Shown: positions 27,112 to 36,781 of the stretch, one piece after another | Numbering within the stretch: the stretch's first letter is position 1 | Layout: each line of letters begins with the position of its first letter | DNA from: Seramator thermalis | GTDB lineage: Bacteria; Bacteroidota; Bacteroidia; Bacteroidales; Dysgonomonadaceae | DNA: 64,000 bases | Direction of reading: 5' to 3' | Assembly: GCF_004138125.1 (NCBI RefSeq) | Contig: NZ_RXHS01000001.1 | Span: 186,001-250,000, forward strand | Position numbers and translations under genes: made by a program | The notes under the pieces: generated by a model | The model's input: the letters and a program-made list of their open reading frames with translations, nothing else | The model's database searches: none | Told to the model about the DNA's origin: nothing

Positions 27112-27537
27112 TCATTTATAATTCATTCTTTTGCTTTCCATATATCCCTGAAGAATAATGGTAGCACTGATTTCGTCCACAAGCGCTTTGTTTTGACGAT
27201 CTTTCTTTTTCAAACCTCCATCGATCATCGACTGATGAGCCATCTTCGAGGTAAAGCGTTCATCAAAATATTCGATTTGCAGATTGGGATACAGCTTATG
27301 CAAACGATTGACGAATGGCTCAATCCGGCGAATATTTTCCGAAAGTTCGTTGTTCATCTGTTTGGGCAACCCTACCACAATTGTCGAAACCTCTTCCTTT
27401 TGCAGATAATCGTGCAGGAAATCCAACAAACGGGACGTTTCGACAGTAGTAAGGCCGTTGGCAATAATTTGGAGGGGATCGCTTACGGCGATGCCGGTGC
27501 GTTTTTTCCCGTAATCGATGGCAAGAAGTCTTCCCAT
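27112..27537 (-). CDS. ruvX: YqgF/RuvX-type pre-16S rRNA nuclease
   Basis: 141-aa RNase H-fold protein; the family processes the 5' end of 16S rRNA and was formerly annotated as a putative Holliday-junction resolvase. Family residues are seen in LAIDYGKKRTGIAVSDPL at the start, TIVVGLPKQMNN, and FDERFTSKMA. Spacing to lptB upstream is 6 bases and to def downstream 11, so all three are probably one transcript. Confidence 0.92.
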   Translation of the reverse strand: MGRLLAIDYGKKRTGIAVSDPLQIIANGLTTVETSRLLDFLHDYLQKEEVSTIVVGLPKQMNNELSENIRRIEPFVNRLHKLYPNLQIEYFDERFTSKMAHQSMIDGGLKKKDRQNKALVDEISATIILQGYMESKRMNYK

Positions 27538-27543
27538 AAGAGG

Positions 27544-28374
27544 TTATCCTATATCGAATGTGCGGCGGCGTAATTCAAAATCGCGTCCCAAATATTTTTC
27601 GCGTACAATCGGATTTTCGGCGAGCTCTTCAGCCGTACCCTGGAAGAGTACTTTACCCTCGAATAACAGGTATGCCCGATCGGTAATACTTAGTGTTTCG
27701 TCCACATTGTGGTCGGTAATCAAGATGCCGATATTGCGATATTTGAGTTGTGCCACGATGGACTGAATATCCTGAACGGCAATAGGATCGATGCCGGCAA
27801 AAGGCTCGTCGAGCATGATAAATTTGGGATCGATAGCCAGACATCGGGCTATTTCGGCACGACGACGTTCTCCTCCCGAAAGTCGATCTCCCTGATTTTT
27901 GCGAACTTTTTGCAACCCAAACTCCGAAATCAAACTTTCGAGTTTTTGCTTCTGTTCGTTAGGCGTTTTGTCGGTAAATTCGAGCACTGCACGTATATTA
28001 TCCTCAACCGACATTTTTCGAAAAATAGATGCCTCCTGCGCCAGATAACCGATTCCATTCTGCGCGCGTTTATAGACCGGATATTTGGTAATGTTTTGGT
28101 TGCCGATATAAATTTCGCCTTCGTTAGGAACGATCAATCCTACGGTCATGTAAAAAGTGGTAGTTTTGCCGGCACCGTTTGGTCCCAACAATCCCACAAT
28201 CTCGCCCTGACGCACATTGATCGAAACATGATTTACCACCGTCCGCTTCCCGTACTTCTTCACCAGATTTTCAGTGCGCAGCATCAGCCCATCTCCTTCT
28301 TCCCCTTCAAACATTTCTGTTGCAGGCTCGGGAGCATCGGACGACAGCATTATTTCTTCGAGATTTTCATCCAT
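27544..28374 (-). CDS. lptB: LPS export ABC transporter ATP-binding protein
   Basis: ATPase that drives lipopolysaccharide transport to the outer membrane with LptF/LptG. Walker [10 protein letters not shown], the LptB-type Q-loop segment [16 protein letters not shown], the signature [15 protein letters not shown] and Walker [13 protein letters not shown] are present. The chosen ATG at 28374 (MDENLEEIM) adds a roughly 30-residue acidic leader before the ABC core ([19 protein letters not shown]); a start farther in is possible. The upstream in-frame codon at 28404 is less likely. It heads the run lptB-ruvX-def. Confidence 0.93.
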   Translation of the reverse strand: MDENLEEIMLSSDAPEPATEMFEGEEGDGLMLRTENLVKKYGKRTVVNHVSINVRQGEIVGLLGPNGAGKTTTFYMTVGLIVPNEGEIYIGNQNITKYPVYKRAQNGIGYLAQEASIFRKMSVEDNIRAVLEFTDKTPNEQKQKLESLISEFGLQKVRKNQGDRLSGGERRRAEIARCLAIDPKFIMLDEPFAGIDPIAVQDIQSIVAQLKYRNIGILITDHNVDETLSITDRAYLLFEGKVLFQGTAEELAENPIVREKYLGRDFELRRRTFDIG

Positions 28375-28517
28375 CCTTTTCGCAAAATTTTTGCAAAGGT
28401 ACAAAAAAGAAAGGAGTTCTGTTTGTCCGAAAATCGAAATAGAACTTAATGAATAAGAGGAAAGAAGAAAAATTTAACCTATCCGAAAAACACATTCAGA
28501 AATTTGAATCGAATTTT

Positions 28518-28871
28518 TTATGCAATAATCCTAATTTCGGCAGCTTCCATTTCGCCATTTACAGGTGGTGTCATCTTGGCAAGCCGAATTTCGACGGTTT
28601 CAATTTCCGGAAAATGGTTTTTTATTTGCTCCACGATTCGATAGGCCACATGCTCAATCAATGCCGAAGAAATTGCCATTTCGTGCTTCACGATGTCATA
28701 TACAGCCGCATAATTCACCGTATCTTCCAACGAATCGGAAAGACAGGCCTTTGAAACATCTACCTGGAGCTTCAGATTGACCCGAAATTCGTTCCCCGTC
28801 TTTTTTTCTTGGGGAAACACGCCATGATAGGCATGAAATCGCATGTTTTTAAGTTCGATGTACGTTTTCAT
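28518..28871 (-). CDS. folB: Dihydroneopterin aldolase
   Basis: 117-aa enzyme of folate synthesis that cleaves dihydroneopterin to 6-hydroxymethyl-dihydropterin. Typical features are the start MKTYIELKNMRFHAYHGVFP, with the substrate-binding Tyr-His-Gly, the Glu in VNYAAVYDIVKHEM, the LIEHVAYRIVEQI helix, and the closing VEIRLAKMTPPV. The ATG at 28871 is preferred to 28898 because the family starts at MKTYIEL. Its stop is 143 bases upstream of lptB on the same strand. Confidence 0.94.
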   Translation of the reverse strand: MKTYIELKNMRFHAYHGVFPQEKKTGNEFRVNLKLQVDVSKACLSDSLEDTVNYAAVYDIVKHEMAISSALIEHVAYRIVEQIKNHFPEIETVEIRLAKMTPPVNGEMEAAEIRIIA

Positions 28872-29001
28872 TCGCGAAAAATAATGGTTTGCCCCCAAAT
28901 ATAGACAAAATATTGCGAATAATTTCTTCGGTCGAAATTAGTGTTTCACAAATGAACAAAAGCATCGAAACATTCGTTTGATTGCATAAGTAAGGAAAGA
29001 T

Positions 29002-29877
29002 ATGAAAACTAAAAACATACAGTTCATTCTCGATCCGCCGAAAACACATTGGGTGGGCAATGGCTTTAAAGTCCACAATTTCATTCCGGGTATGCCTGAA
29101 TTGAGTATGCAAGCAATGGATCCATTCGTCCTGCTCGATTACAATGCGCCCATGCACGTTTCTCCATCCGATACTCCAAAAGGAGTTGGACCTCATCCGC
29201 ATCGCGGATTCGAAACGGTAACGATAGCCTACAAGGGCCGCGTGGAACATCACGACAGCAACGGCGGAGGCGGCATTATTGGCGAAGGCGATGTGCAATG
29301 GATGACTGCCGCAGGCGGAATACTGCACAAGGAATTTCACGAAAAGGAGTGGAGCAAACAAGGCGGCACATTTCAGATGGTGCAGTTGTGGACAAATCTT
29401 CCTGCAAAAGACAAAATGGGTCAGCCCAACTATCAGGCTATTCCGCGTTCGACGATGGGACGTTTTGAATTGCCCGATCAGGGCGGATATATCGAAATAA
29501 TTGCAGGAGAATACAATGGCGTGAAAGGTCCGGCGACTGTACATTCGCCTATTTACCTGATGAACGCCCGACTCAACGAAAGCGGAAAAGCCGAATTCAC
29601 GTTCCCCACCGGTTATCACACTGCAATGATTGTAATAGAAGGCCGGGTAAAAGTAAACGGTGAAGCTGCATCAGCCGATCAATTCGTAAAGTTCGAGGAC
29701 GGAGGCGAATCTTTTACGCTGGAAGCTCCCGAAAATGCCGTTGCACTGATTATGAGTGGCCAACCGCTTCACGAACCTATCGCAGCCTACGGACCATTCG
29801 TCATGAATACCCGCCGGGAAATCGTTCAGGCTTTCGATGATTTTAATCAGGGAAAGTTCGGTTACCTCGAAGAATGA
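29002..29877 (+). CDS. Pirin-family bicupin protein
   Basis: 291-aa double-cupin protein. The N-terminal cupin holds the metal-binding pattern HPHRGFETVTIAYKG and VEHHDSNGG, then the pirin signature WMTAAGGILHKEFHE. Pirins bind iron; some are quercetinases or affect redox control, but the role here is unknown. The ATG follows a GGAAAG sequence, and folB is divergent on the other side (130 bases between the starts). Confidence 0.9.
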   Translation: MKTKNIQFILDPPKTHWVGNGFKVHNFIPGMPELSMQAMDPFVLLDYNAPMHVSPSDTPKGVGPHPHRGFETVTIAYKGRVEHHDSNGGGGIIGEGDVQWMTAAGGILHKEFHEKEWSKQGGTFQMVQLWTNLPAKDKMGQPNYQAIPRSTMGRFELPDQGGYIEIIAGEYNGVKGPATVHSPIYLMNARLNESGKAEFTFPTGYHTAMIVIEGRVKVNGEAASADQFVKFEDGGESFTLEAPENAVALIMSGQPLHEPIAAYGPFVMNTRREIVQAFDDFNQGKFGYLEE

Positions 29878-30072
29878 AGGCTAATGTTATTCGATTGTTA
29901 TTCCGGATAGCTGACGCAAGAAAAGTTCACGCAAATCATCGCAGATTTTCCTCGCAGATGTTCGCAGATAATTTGAAATACACCAGTGAGATTGAGAGAA
30001 TATCGATATTTCAACTTCACAAACTTTCAAACTTTATAAACTTTCATCGGACAAAGTATCGCCGAAAGTGCG

Positions 30073-30080
30073 TATATTTG
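30073..30080 (+). promoter_or_regulatory. Candidate -7 box for the aminopeptidase gene
   Basis: TATATTTG matches the Bacteroidetes -7 consensus TAnnTTTG and lies 31 bases before the ATG at 30112. No good -33 TTTG is seen at the right distance. Confidence 0.35.
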
Positions 30081-30111
30081 TTTATTCAAAATCACAAAAA
30101 AAATCGACTAT

Positions 30112-31905
30112 ATGAAAACGAATCAAATTCCCGAAAGACTTTCCGCCTTGCGAAAGTATATGGAAGACCACAATTTGGACGTGTTTATCGTTCCAAGTAC
30201 CGACCCTCATTTGAGCGAATATCCTCCCAAAGCATGGGAATCGCGTAAATGGATCACCGGCTTTACCGGATCGGCCGGCACTGCTGCAATCTCGAAAAAT
30301 CAGGCAGGATTGTGGACCGATTCACGTTACTTTCTGCAAGCTGCCGATCAACTGAGCGGAACGGGATTTGATCTGTATAAAATGGGGGTAGCCGACACTC
30401 CCGACCTCATCGAATGGGTGATCGATCAAGCCGGCAACAACGGCACAGTAGGCATCGACGGGATGGTGTATGCCTCATCGGAAGCCAACATCCTTAAAGA
30501 AAAGCTTTCGGCAAAAGGAATAAAGCTCGAAACCGGACTGAATCCTTTCGACACAATCTGGACAGACAGACCTGCGATTCCCAAAAATCCCATTTTCACC
30601 CTCCCAGAGGATATTTCGGGCGAAACAACCCGACACAAAATTGCCCGCATCATTGCCGAACTCGACAAATGCGATGCCGACGGCATTATAATTGCTGCAC
30701 TTGACGCTGTGGCATGGACATTTAATATTCGGGGCAACGACGTCGATTTCAATCCTGTAGGGGTAGCTTATGGCTATGTTTCGAAAAACGAATCCATTCT
30801 GTTTATCGATCCCGACAAACTTACCGAAAAGGTATCGAACGAACTGAAAGCCGAAGGGGTGAAACTCGCAGGATATAACGATATTTACGCATACGTTAAG
30901 GGACTCCCGGCTTCTACCAAACTTTGCATCACCGGCAGCAAAATAAATTATGCTCTCCGCCAGGCCATTCCTTCGAACTGCAAGGTGATTGACGTTCCCA
31001 TTTCGCCCATCGACAAGATGAAGAGCATGAAAAATCCCATCGAACTGCAAGGTTTTCGCAATGCCATGATCAGAGACGGCGTTGCGCTGGTACGCTTCTA
31101 TCGATGGATGGAAAAAGCCCTTGCCGACGGCGAACTCGACGAACTGACGATTGCCGAAAAATTGCGCGAATATCGCTCGAAACAGGACAAATATGTGGGC
31201 GAAAGTTTCAGCACGATTGCCGGATATGCCGGACACGGCGCTATCGTGCACTACAGTGCAACCGAAGCCACCAACGTGAAAGTGGAGCCCAAAGGACTTC
31301 TCCTCATCGATTCGGGTGCTCAGTTTATGGACGGCACGACCGACATCACTCGCACTTGGGCTGTGGGAGAAACTACCGAACAAATGCGCATCGATTATAC
31401 CAATGTATTGAAAGGTCATATCGCTCTGGCAACTGCTATTTTCCCGCAAGGTACACGCGGTTCGCAGCTCGATATCTTGGCTCGCAAACCTATTTGGGAC
31501 ACTTGCAAAACCTATTGGCATGGGACGGGGCACGGCATCGGACATTTCCTCAATGTGCACGAAGGCCCGCAAAATATCCGCCTCGAAGAGAATCCAACTC
31601 CACTCGAAATAGGAATGGTTACTTCGAATGAGCCCGGCGTTTATCTTGCCAACGAATACGGAATCCGTACCGAAAACCTGATCGTAACGCAAGAATATAA
31701 AAAAACCGAAGATTTCGGAACATTCTATCATTTCGAAACCATTACGCTATGCCCCATCGACACGACTCCCGTCGAAAAAGATTTGCTGACCGAAGACGAA
31801 GTGAATTGGCTCAACCATTATCATGCTATGGTGTACGAAAAACTCGCTCCTCATCTCGATGAGGAAGAAAAAACGTGGTTGAAAAACAAAACAAAAGCAA
31901 TATAA
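30112..31905 (+). CDS. pepP: Xaa-Pro aminopeptidase, M24B family (aminopeptidase P)
   Basis: 597-aa cytosolic metallopeptidase that removes an N-terminal residue before proline. Two creatinase-like N-terminal domains (about 1-300) precede the pita-bread M24 domain. Metal ligands are visible in LLIDSGAQFMDGTTDITRTW (two Asp), HGTGHGIGHFLNVHEGP (His), TSNEPGVY (Glu) and GIRTENLIV (Glu). The three-domain length resembles eukaryotic-type APP1, common in Bacteroidetes. No signal peptide. Confidence 0.93.
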   Translation: MKTNQIPERLSALRKYMEDHNLDVFIVPSTDPHLSEYPPKAWESRKWITGFTGSAGTAAISKNQAGLWTDSRYFLQAADQLSGTGFDLYKMGVADTPDLIEWVIDQAGNNGTVGIDGMVYASSEANILKEKLSAKGIKLETGLNPFDTIWTDRPAIPKNPIFTLPEDISGETTRHKIARIIAELDKCDADGIIIAALDAVAWTFNIRGNDVDFNPVGVAYGYVSKNESILFIDPDKLTEKVSNELKAEGVKLAGYNDIYAYVKGLPASTKLCITGSKINYALRQAIPSNCKVIDVPISPIDKMKSMKNPIELQGFRNAMIRDGVALVRFYRWMEKALADGELDELTIAEKLREYRSKQDKYVGESFSTIAGYAGHGAIVHYSATEATNVKVEPKGLLLIDSGAQFMDGTTDITRTWAVGETTEQMRIDYTNVLKGHIALATAIFPQGTRGSQLDILARKPIWDTCKTYWHGTGHGIGHFLNVHEGPQNIRLEENPTPLEIGMVTSNEPGVYLANEYGIRTENLIVTQEYKKTEDFGTFYHFETITLCPIDTTPVEKDLLTEDEVNWLNHYHAMVYEKLAPHLDEEEKTWLKNKTKAI

Positions 31906-31920
31906 AATACGAACTCGACA

Positions 31921-31951
31921 TAAAAGGTTGCTCATTGCGCGCAACCTTTTA
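31921..31951 (+). terminator. Stem-loop after the aminopeptidase gene
   Basis: An 11-bp perfect stem (31921-31931 with 31941-31951, TAAAAGGTTGC/GCAACCTTTTA) around a 9-base loop lies 15 bases after the stop. The T run is short (four T, inside the stem), so termination may be partial, with read-through into the carbonic anhydrase gene. Confidence 0.55.
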
Positions 31952-31980
31952 CATAATGCAACAAACAAGAAAAAAAACTC

Positions 31981-32508
31981 ATGGCTCTCATAAAATCGGT
32001 TCGGGGATTCACCCCCGAAATTGGAGAAAATACCTATTTGGCCGACAATGCAACGGTGATAGGTGATGTTGTTATCGGCAAAGATTGCAGCATCTGGTTT
32101 AACGCTGTGCTACGAGGCGACGTCAATTCCATCCGCATCGGCGATCGCGTAAACATACAGGACGGAACGGTCATTCACACACTCTATCAAAAATCGGTAT
32201 CCATCATCGGAGACGATGTTTCCATCGGACACAACGTGGTGATTCACGGCGCAGAAATCAAGAACGGGGCGCTGATCGGCATGGGAGCTATTGTGCTCGA
32301 TCATGCGGTGGTGGGCGAAGGCGCCATCATTGCTGCCGGCGCAGTAGTGCTCAGTGGCACACAGGTGGAACCGGGCAGCATTTATGCCGGAGTTCCCGCA
32401 AAATTTGTCAAGAAAGTCGATCCGGAACAAGCTAAGGAAATGAACCAAAAAATTGCTGCAAATTACTTGATGTACTCCGGATGGTTTAAGGAAGAAGATA
32501 ATCGGTAA
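31981..32508 (+). CDS. Gamma-class carbonic anhydrase family protein
   Basis: 175-aa left-handed beta-helix (hexapeptide-repeat) protein of the YrdA/PaaY/CamH group. The sequence runs through repeated I-G-x-x-x turns (VVIGKDCSIWFNAVLRGD, RIGDRVNIQDG, IGDDVSIGHNVVIHG, LIGMGAIVLDHA), with the His residues that bind zinc in this family (TVIHTL, SIGHNVVIHG). It is likely a bicarbonate or CO2-handling enzyme or related acyl-transfer protein; activity is not certain from family alone. Confidence 0.88.
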   Translation: MALIKSVRGFTPEIGENTYLADNATVIGDVVIGKDCSIWFNAVLRGDVNSIRIGDRVNIQDGTVIHTLYQKSVSIIGDDVSIGHNVVIHGAEIKNGALIGMGAIVLDHAVVGEGAIIAAGAVVLSGTQVEPGSIYAGVPAKFVKKVDPEQAKEMNQKIAANYLMYSGWFKEEDNR

Positions 32509-32688
32509 ACTATTCTTTCCACTTCATCATTCGGGCAGGATTATGATTTTTAATCGGGAGTAATTGAATAAATTACTTCTGCGCACGATTTTTATGTAAC
32601 ACCAATTTCCGCACGCCTTCACCCTGCTGACCCCGGAATTGCTACATTTTTATCGTATTTTTGTCAGTTTTCTAAAAAAACAGTCGGC

Positions 32689-34116
32689 ATGATAACATTG
32701 ATGATCGCAATTTTCGTTATAGGCTATATAATGATAGCCTTCGAACGCCCGCTACGCATAAACAAGGCGAGTACAGCTCTCTTCATTGGAACTATTCTCT
32801 GGATTATTTATCTGTATATTGCTCCCGAAGTTATTCCGCAAGTTTCGGCCGATCAATTTGCTCACTTCATTCACACTCATCCCGAAATACAATCGCAACC
32901 CTATGGGGAACAGGTACGAGATTTCGTGATCAACAATCAGATTATAGAGATGTTGGGCGATATCTCCGAAACATTGTTGTTTCTGATGGCCGCAATGACC
33001 ATCGTAGAACTGATTGACGTTCACGGAGGGTTTATGTATATAACGGATTTGATAACCACACGCAATAAAAGGCTGCTACTGTGGTTGATCGGGATTATCA
33101 CTTTTTTCATGTCGAGCATCCTCGACAACTTGACGACCACCATTGTGATGATCATGCTTGTCAAACGTCTTGTACCCGATCGTCTGGATCGATTGATTTA
33201 CGGAAGCATCATTGTGATTGCGGCAAACAGTGGAGGAGCATGGTCGCCTATCGGAGACGTTACGACCATCATGTTGTGGGTAGAAGGCGCCATAACAACC
33301 AAAGTTATTCCTCAATTGTTTTTCCCGAGCTTGATTTCGATGATGCTGCCAATATGTATCGCACAATTTATGCTGAAAGGAAAAATAAAATCTGCGACTT
33401 CAATGAGTGTCAACGACGAAAATTCTGTCCTATTAAGACATCTGAACACCTCCGATCGTGTGGGTATTTTAATTTTTGGTGTTTTGATATTAATCACAGC
33501 CCCAATCTTTAAAGCCATTACACATCTCCCTCCATTTGTATGGTTGTTACTCGGAGTAAGTATGATGTGGATATACACAGAAGTGATCTACAATCACAAA
33601 AAAAATATAGAAGAAAACATAAAACAAAGACTGGATAAGGTTATCGGAAAGCTCGATTTTACCACCCTTTTGTTCTTTTTGGGCATTCTGATGGCGGTAG
33701 ATGCTTTGCAAAGTGCAGGGATATTAAACGGCATCTCGCAGATCATGTCCGAAAAAATGCCAAATGTCTATTCTCAAGCAATCAGCATCGGATTATTATC
33801 CGCCATCATCGACAATGTTCCTCTCGTTGCCGCTGCCATCGGGATGTATCCGACAATTGACCCTGCACTTGTGCAAAACTTTTCCGATCCGGGCTTTATG
33901 CAAAATTTTGTCGTAGATGGTGTTTTCTGGCATTTTCTGGCCTATTGTGCAGGGGTTGGAGGAAGCATATTGATCATCGGCTCGGCGGCCGGAGTGGTCT
34001 TTATGGGGCTCGAAAGAGTTTCCTTCGGATGGTATTTCAAACGAATTTCATTTTTGGCGTTGTTGGGCTATCTGGGTGGTGCAGCTATTTATATTTTGCA
34101 AAATAATTTTTTCTGA
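32689..34116 (+). CDS. nhaD: NhaD-type sodium/proton antiporter
   Basis: 475-aa integral membrane protein with about 12 hydrophobic segments. NhaD features include SETLLFLMAAMTIVELIDVH, the helix FMSSILDNLTTTIVMIMLV with conserved Asp and Asn, SGGAWSPIGDVTTIMLW, and a second SAIIDNVPLVAAAIGM. It exchanges Na+ or Li+ for protons across the inner membrane, giving salt and alkaline tolerance. TATTTTTG at 32656-32663, 26 bases before the ATG, is a possible -7 box. Confidence 0.94.
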   Translation: MITLMIAIFVIGYIMIAFERPLRINKASTALFIGTILWIIYLYIAPEVIPQVSADQFAHFIHTHPEIQSQPYGEQVRDFVINNQIIEMLGDISETLLFLMAAMTIVELIDVHGGFMYITDLITTRNKRLLLWLIGIITFFMSSILDNLTTTIVMIMLVKRLVPDRLDRLIYGSIIVIAANSGGAWSPIGDVTTIMLWVEGAITTKVIPQLFFPSLISMMLPICIAQFMLKGKIKSATSMSVNDENSVLLRHLNTSDRVGILIFGVLILITAPIFKAITHLPPFVWLLLGVSMMWIYTEVIYNHKKNIEENIKQRLDKVIGKLDFTTLLFFLGILMAVDALQSAGILNGISQIMSEKMPNVYSQAISIGLLSAIIDNVPLVAAAIGMYPTIDPALVQNFSDPGFMQNFVVDGVFWHFLAYCAGVGGSILIIGSAAGVVFMGLERVSFGWYFKRISFLALLGYLGGAAIYILQNNFF

Positions 34117-34204
34117 CTTTATAATTGCCGAATTACGAGATAATATCTTCTAAAAATCATCATAGAAAGAGCAACACGGAAAGAAAACAATCGAAAATCA
34201 AAAA

Positions 34205-35584
34205 ATGGCTTGGTCAAAGAAACAACTCTCGACACTACTTGTGGTTGTCGTTACTTCGTTCATGGGAACTTTTTTGGTTTCCTCTATCAACATCTCTCTT
34301 CCCGCAATCGAAAAAAGTTTTGGATTAGATGCAGTTGCTTTGAGTTGGGTCGTCACGGCTTTCATTCTCGCGAGCGCCATGATTCTGCTGCCCGCAGGCA
34401 AATGGGGCGACGTATCGGGGAATGCCCGATTGTTTAAAATTGGACTCATCATTTTTACGATTGCTTCCATTTTTTGCGCCATAGCGCCGAATGCAACATG
34501 GCTCATCATTGCACGTTTTGTTCAGGGTGTAGGTTCCGCTTTCTCCAACACTACAGGACAAGCTATCCTGGTATCGACTTTTCCGCTAAAACAACGGGGA
34601 CAGGTTATCGGATTCAACGTGGCTTCCGTTTACACCGGATTGGCCGTGGGCCCGCTAATTGGGGGATTTCTCACACAACATATTGGTTGGCACTCGATAT
34701 TTTGGGTCGCAAGTTTATTGGGAATTTTGGCAACCATGATCGCATTTATGTTTTTGGAAAAAGATCATTTACTGCGAAAGGAATCGCCGAAAATCGATTA
34801 CCGGGGAACTGTTTTGTTCATGATCGGACTTCCGGCACTTACTTACGGCTCATCACTCATTCCCTCTGGTGCGGGATGGCTGCTGTTAGTGACGGGAAGT
34901 ATTCTGCTCATACTGTTCTGGGTATTGGAAAGTCGGGCAGCAAATCCAATGTTCGACACAAAACTGTTTACGCACAATAGGCTCTTTGCATTCTCCAATA
35001 TCGCCTCGCTCATCAATTACACGGCCACTTTTGCCATCGTTTTCTTTTTGAGCCTCTATCTGCAAAAAATAAAAGGGCTTGCCCCACAGGATGCCGGCAT
35101 GATCATCATCGCCCAACCGCTGATGATGGCTATCTTTTCGCCCTTGGTAGGCAGCTGGTCCGATAAAATTCAACCCAGATATTTTGCCACTTTGGGAATG
35201 GCCATGTGCACAATAGGCTTGGCCGCATTTGCTTTTCTGGATGAAAAGACGCCTCTATGGGTTATCGTCGTCATTCTGCTTTGGGTAGGATTGGGATTCG
35301 GTCTGTTTTCGTCGCCCAACACGAATACGATCATGAGCTCGGTTAAAAAGACACAATACGGTCAGGCATCAGGCACTGCAGCCTCCATGCGAATGATCGG
35401 GCAGATTTTCAGTATGACTATCGCCACGCTGTTTTTCGCAATTCTTTTTGATGGAGAAACCGTTAGCGAGGTGAGTGTTCCAACATTTCTGTCGGCCGTG
35501 CGTCGGGGATTTGCCACATTTGCCCTTATCGGATTTGTGGGAATTTATTTCTCTTCCGCACGCGGCAATCTGAATAGAGATTAA
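34205..35584 (+). CDS. MFS efflux transporter, DHA2 (EmrB/QacA-like) type
   Basis: 459-aa major-facilitator protein with about 14 hydrophobic segments. The N-terminal half shows SSINISLPAIEKSFGLD and WVVTAFILASAMILLPAGKW, a pattern of DHA2 drug exporters, and RFVQGVGSAFSNTTGQAIL with motif C-like GLAVGPLIGGFL. Likely a proton-driven exporter of drugs or small molecules; substrate unknown. It stands alone, without a membrane-fusion partner, 88 bases after nhaD and convergent with the GT4 cluster. Confidence 0.9.
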   Translation: MAWSKKQLSTLLVVVVTSFMGTFLVSSINISLPAIEKSFGLDAVALSWVVTAFILASAMILLPAGKWGDVSGNARLFKIGLIIFTIASIFCAIAPNATWLIIARFVQGVGSAFSNTTGQAILVSTFPLKQRGQVIGFNVASVYTGLAVGPLIGGFLTQHIGWHSIFWVASLLGILATMIAFMFLEKDHLLRKESPKIDYRGTVLFMIGLPALTYGSSLIPSGAGWLLLVTGSILLILFWVLESRAANPMFDTKLFTHNRLFAFSNIASLINYTATFAIVFFLSLYLQKIKGLAPQDAGMIIIAQPLMMAIFSPLVGSWSDKIQPRYFATLGMAMCTIGLAAFAFLDEKTPLWVIVVILLWVGLGFGLFSSPNTNTIMSSVKKTQYGQASGTAASMRMIGQIFSMTIATLFFAILFDGETVSEVSVPTFLSAVRRGFATFALIGFVGIYFSSARGNLNRD

Positions 35585-35611
35585 GGGCAAACGAGGAGTC
35601 TATTACGACAT

Positions 35612-36781
35612 TTATGGTACATCAATCAATCGGTTGAAAATCTTCACGTAACCTTCTGTCATAATTTTCCACGAGAAATGCCGGCGGGTAAATTCCTTTC
35701 CTTGTTCCGAGAAGGTTTGCAGTGCAACTTCATCGCTTAACAATTCGTGAATCTTATCAATCCAGGCACTTGCGTCACCGGCAGGAAGGAGAGAACCATT
35801 TTTGCCATCCACAACGGCATCTGTAATGCCGTCGATGGCCGACGCCAATACATACGTTTCCCGCATACTTGCCTCGAGAGCCACCAAGCCGAATCCTTCC
35901 ACATCACCGGGAATAGAGATATTCGGCATGACAAAAAGATTGGCTAACGATAATAGTTGCATGAGATCTTCGCCGGATACTTTACCCAAATGGTAGGCGT
36001 TTTTCTGTTTGCTCAGTTGTTCGATAACCTCGAGACGGTCGGTGGAGAACCCCAACAATAAATGCAGTTTGTACCCAATCTTGCCGGGTATCATCCTTAA
36101 AAGTCTTTCGAACACGGTTTGTTCTTTTTTTAACGGACCAATCATCAGAAACAGAATATCTTCATCGAGATGTGGCATTACGTTTTTTAGAAACCAGGAA
36201 AAGCCCTTTCGTTTTACGGGACGACCGGTAGAAACAATTACCCGTTTGTTGGAAACATCGATTCCATAATCGTTTTGCAATTTATCGACGATGGTCCGAT
36301 CGAATGGAATATCTGCCGAATGGTGATCGACGCCATTGTTGACGGTGAAAGTGGTTGTTGCATCGAATCCTCGTCGGAGGCATTCCTGACGCGTAAACTC
36401 GCTCACGCAGATAGCTCCACGATATTTGCGAAGTCGGGGGACGAATTGTTTCTGAAAGAGCGTTAACGGATAGGTGATGTCGAGTCCGTGATAGGTAACT
36501 ATGACCGGTATGGCGGTAAATCTTTGCAACCAAAGCGATGCAACACCCATTGACCCATCGTTGAGATGAATGAGCCGAATGTTCGAATTCTTTCTCAAAA
36601 TATTTCGTACACGACGAGGCAACCTCAAAAACCATAATACTTTGTTTTCGTCGCCGGTATAAGCAAGAATATGCACGCTATAGAATTCGGACAATCCACG
36701 GATTAACTCATAACTTTGAGTTTCCATTCCTCCAACAAACGGCGGATATTTGTGCGTGATACACAGTATCTCTTTCTGCAT
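35612..36781 (-). CDS. GT4-family glycosyltransferase
   Basis: 389-aa GT-B glycosyltransferase. The N-terminal domain opens ILCITHKYPPFVGGMETQSY and the C-terminal donor-binding domain shows VSTGRPVKRKGFSWFLKNV and GDVEGFGLVALEASMRE, with the paired acidic residues typical of GT4. Start codon ATG directly follows the TAA of the flippase-like gene (TAAATG), so the two are translationally coupled. The cluster suggests synthesis of a glycolipid or cell-envelope glycan; acceptor unknown. Confidence 0.9.
   Translation of the reverse strand: MQKEILCITHKYPPFVGGMETQSYELIRGLSEFYSVHILAYTGDENKVLWFLRLPRRVRNILRKNSNIRLIHLNDGSMGVASLWLQRFTAIPVIVTYHGLDITYPLTLFQKQFVPRLRKYRGAICVSEFTRQECLRRGFDATTTFTVNNGVDHHSADIPFDRTIVDKLQNDYGIDVSNKRVIVSTGRPVKRKGFSWFLKNVMPHLDEDILFLMIGPLKKEQTVFERLLRMIPGKIGYKLHLLLGFSTDRLEVIEQLSKQKNAYHLGKVSGEDLMQLLSLANLFVMPNISIPGDVEGFGLVALEASMRETYVLASAIDGITDAVVDGKNGSLLPAGDASAWIDKIHELLSDEVALQTFSEQGKEFTRRHFSWKIMTEGYVKIFNRLIDVP

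Noticed and set aside
29878-30072. Repeated gcagat words before the aminopeptidase gene as a regulatory array
   Set aside because: Only three irregularly spaced short words; too little to claim a site.
30475-31731. 418-codon open frame antisense to the aminopeptidase gene
   Set aside because: Length arises from codon bias of the real gene, whose metal ligands are all present; the antisense product resembles nothing.
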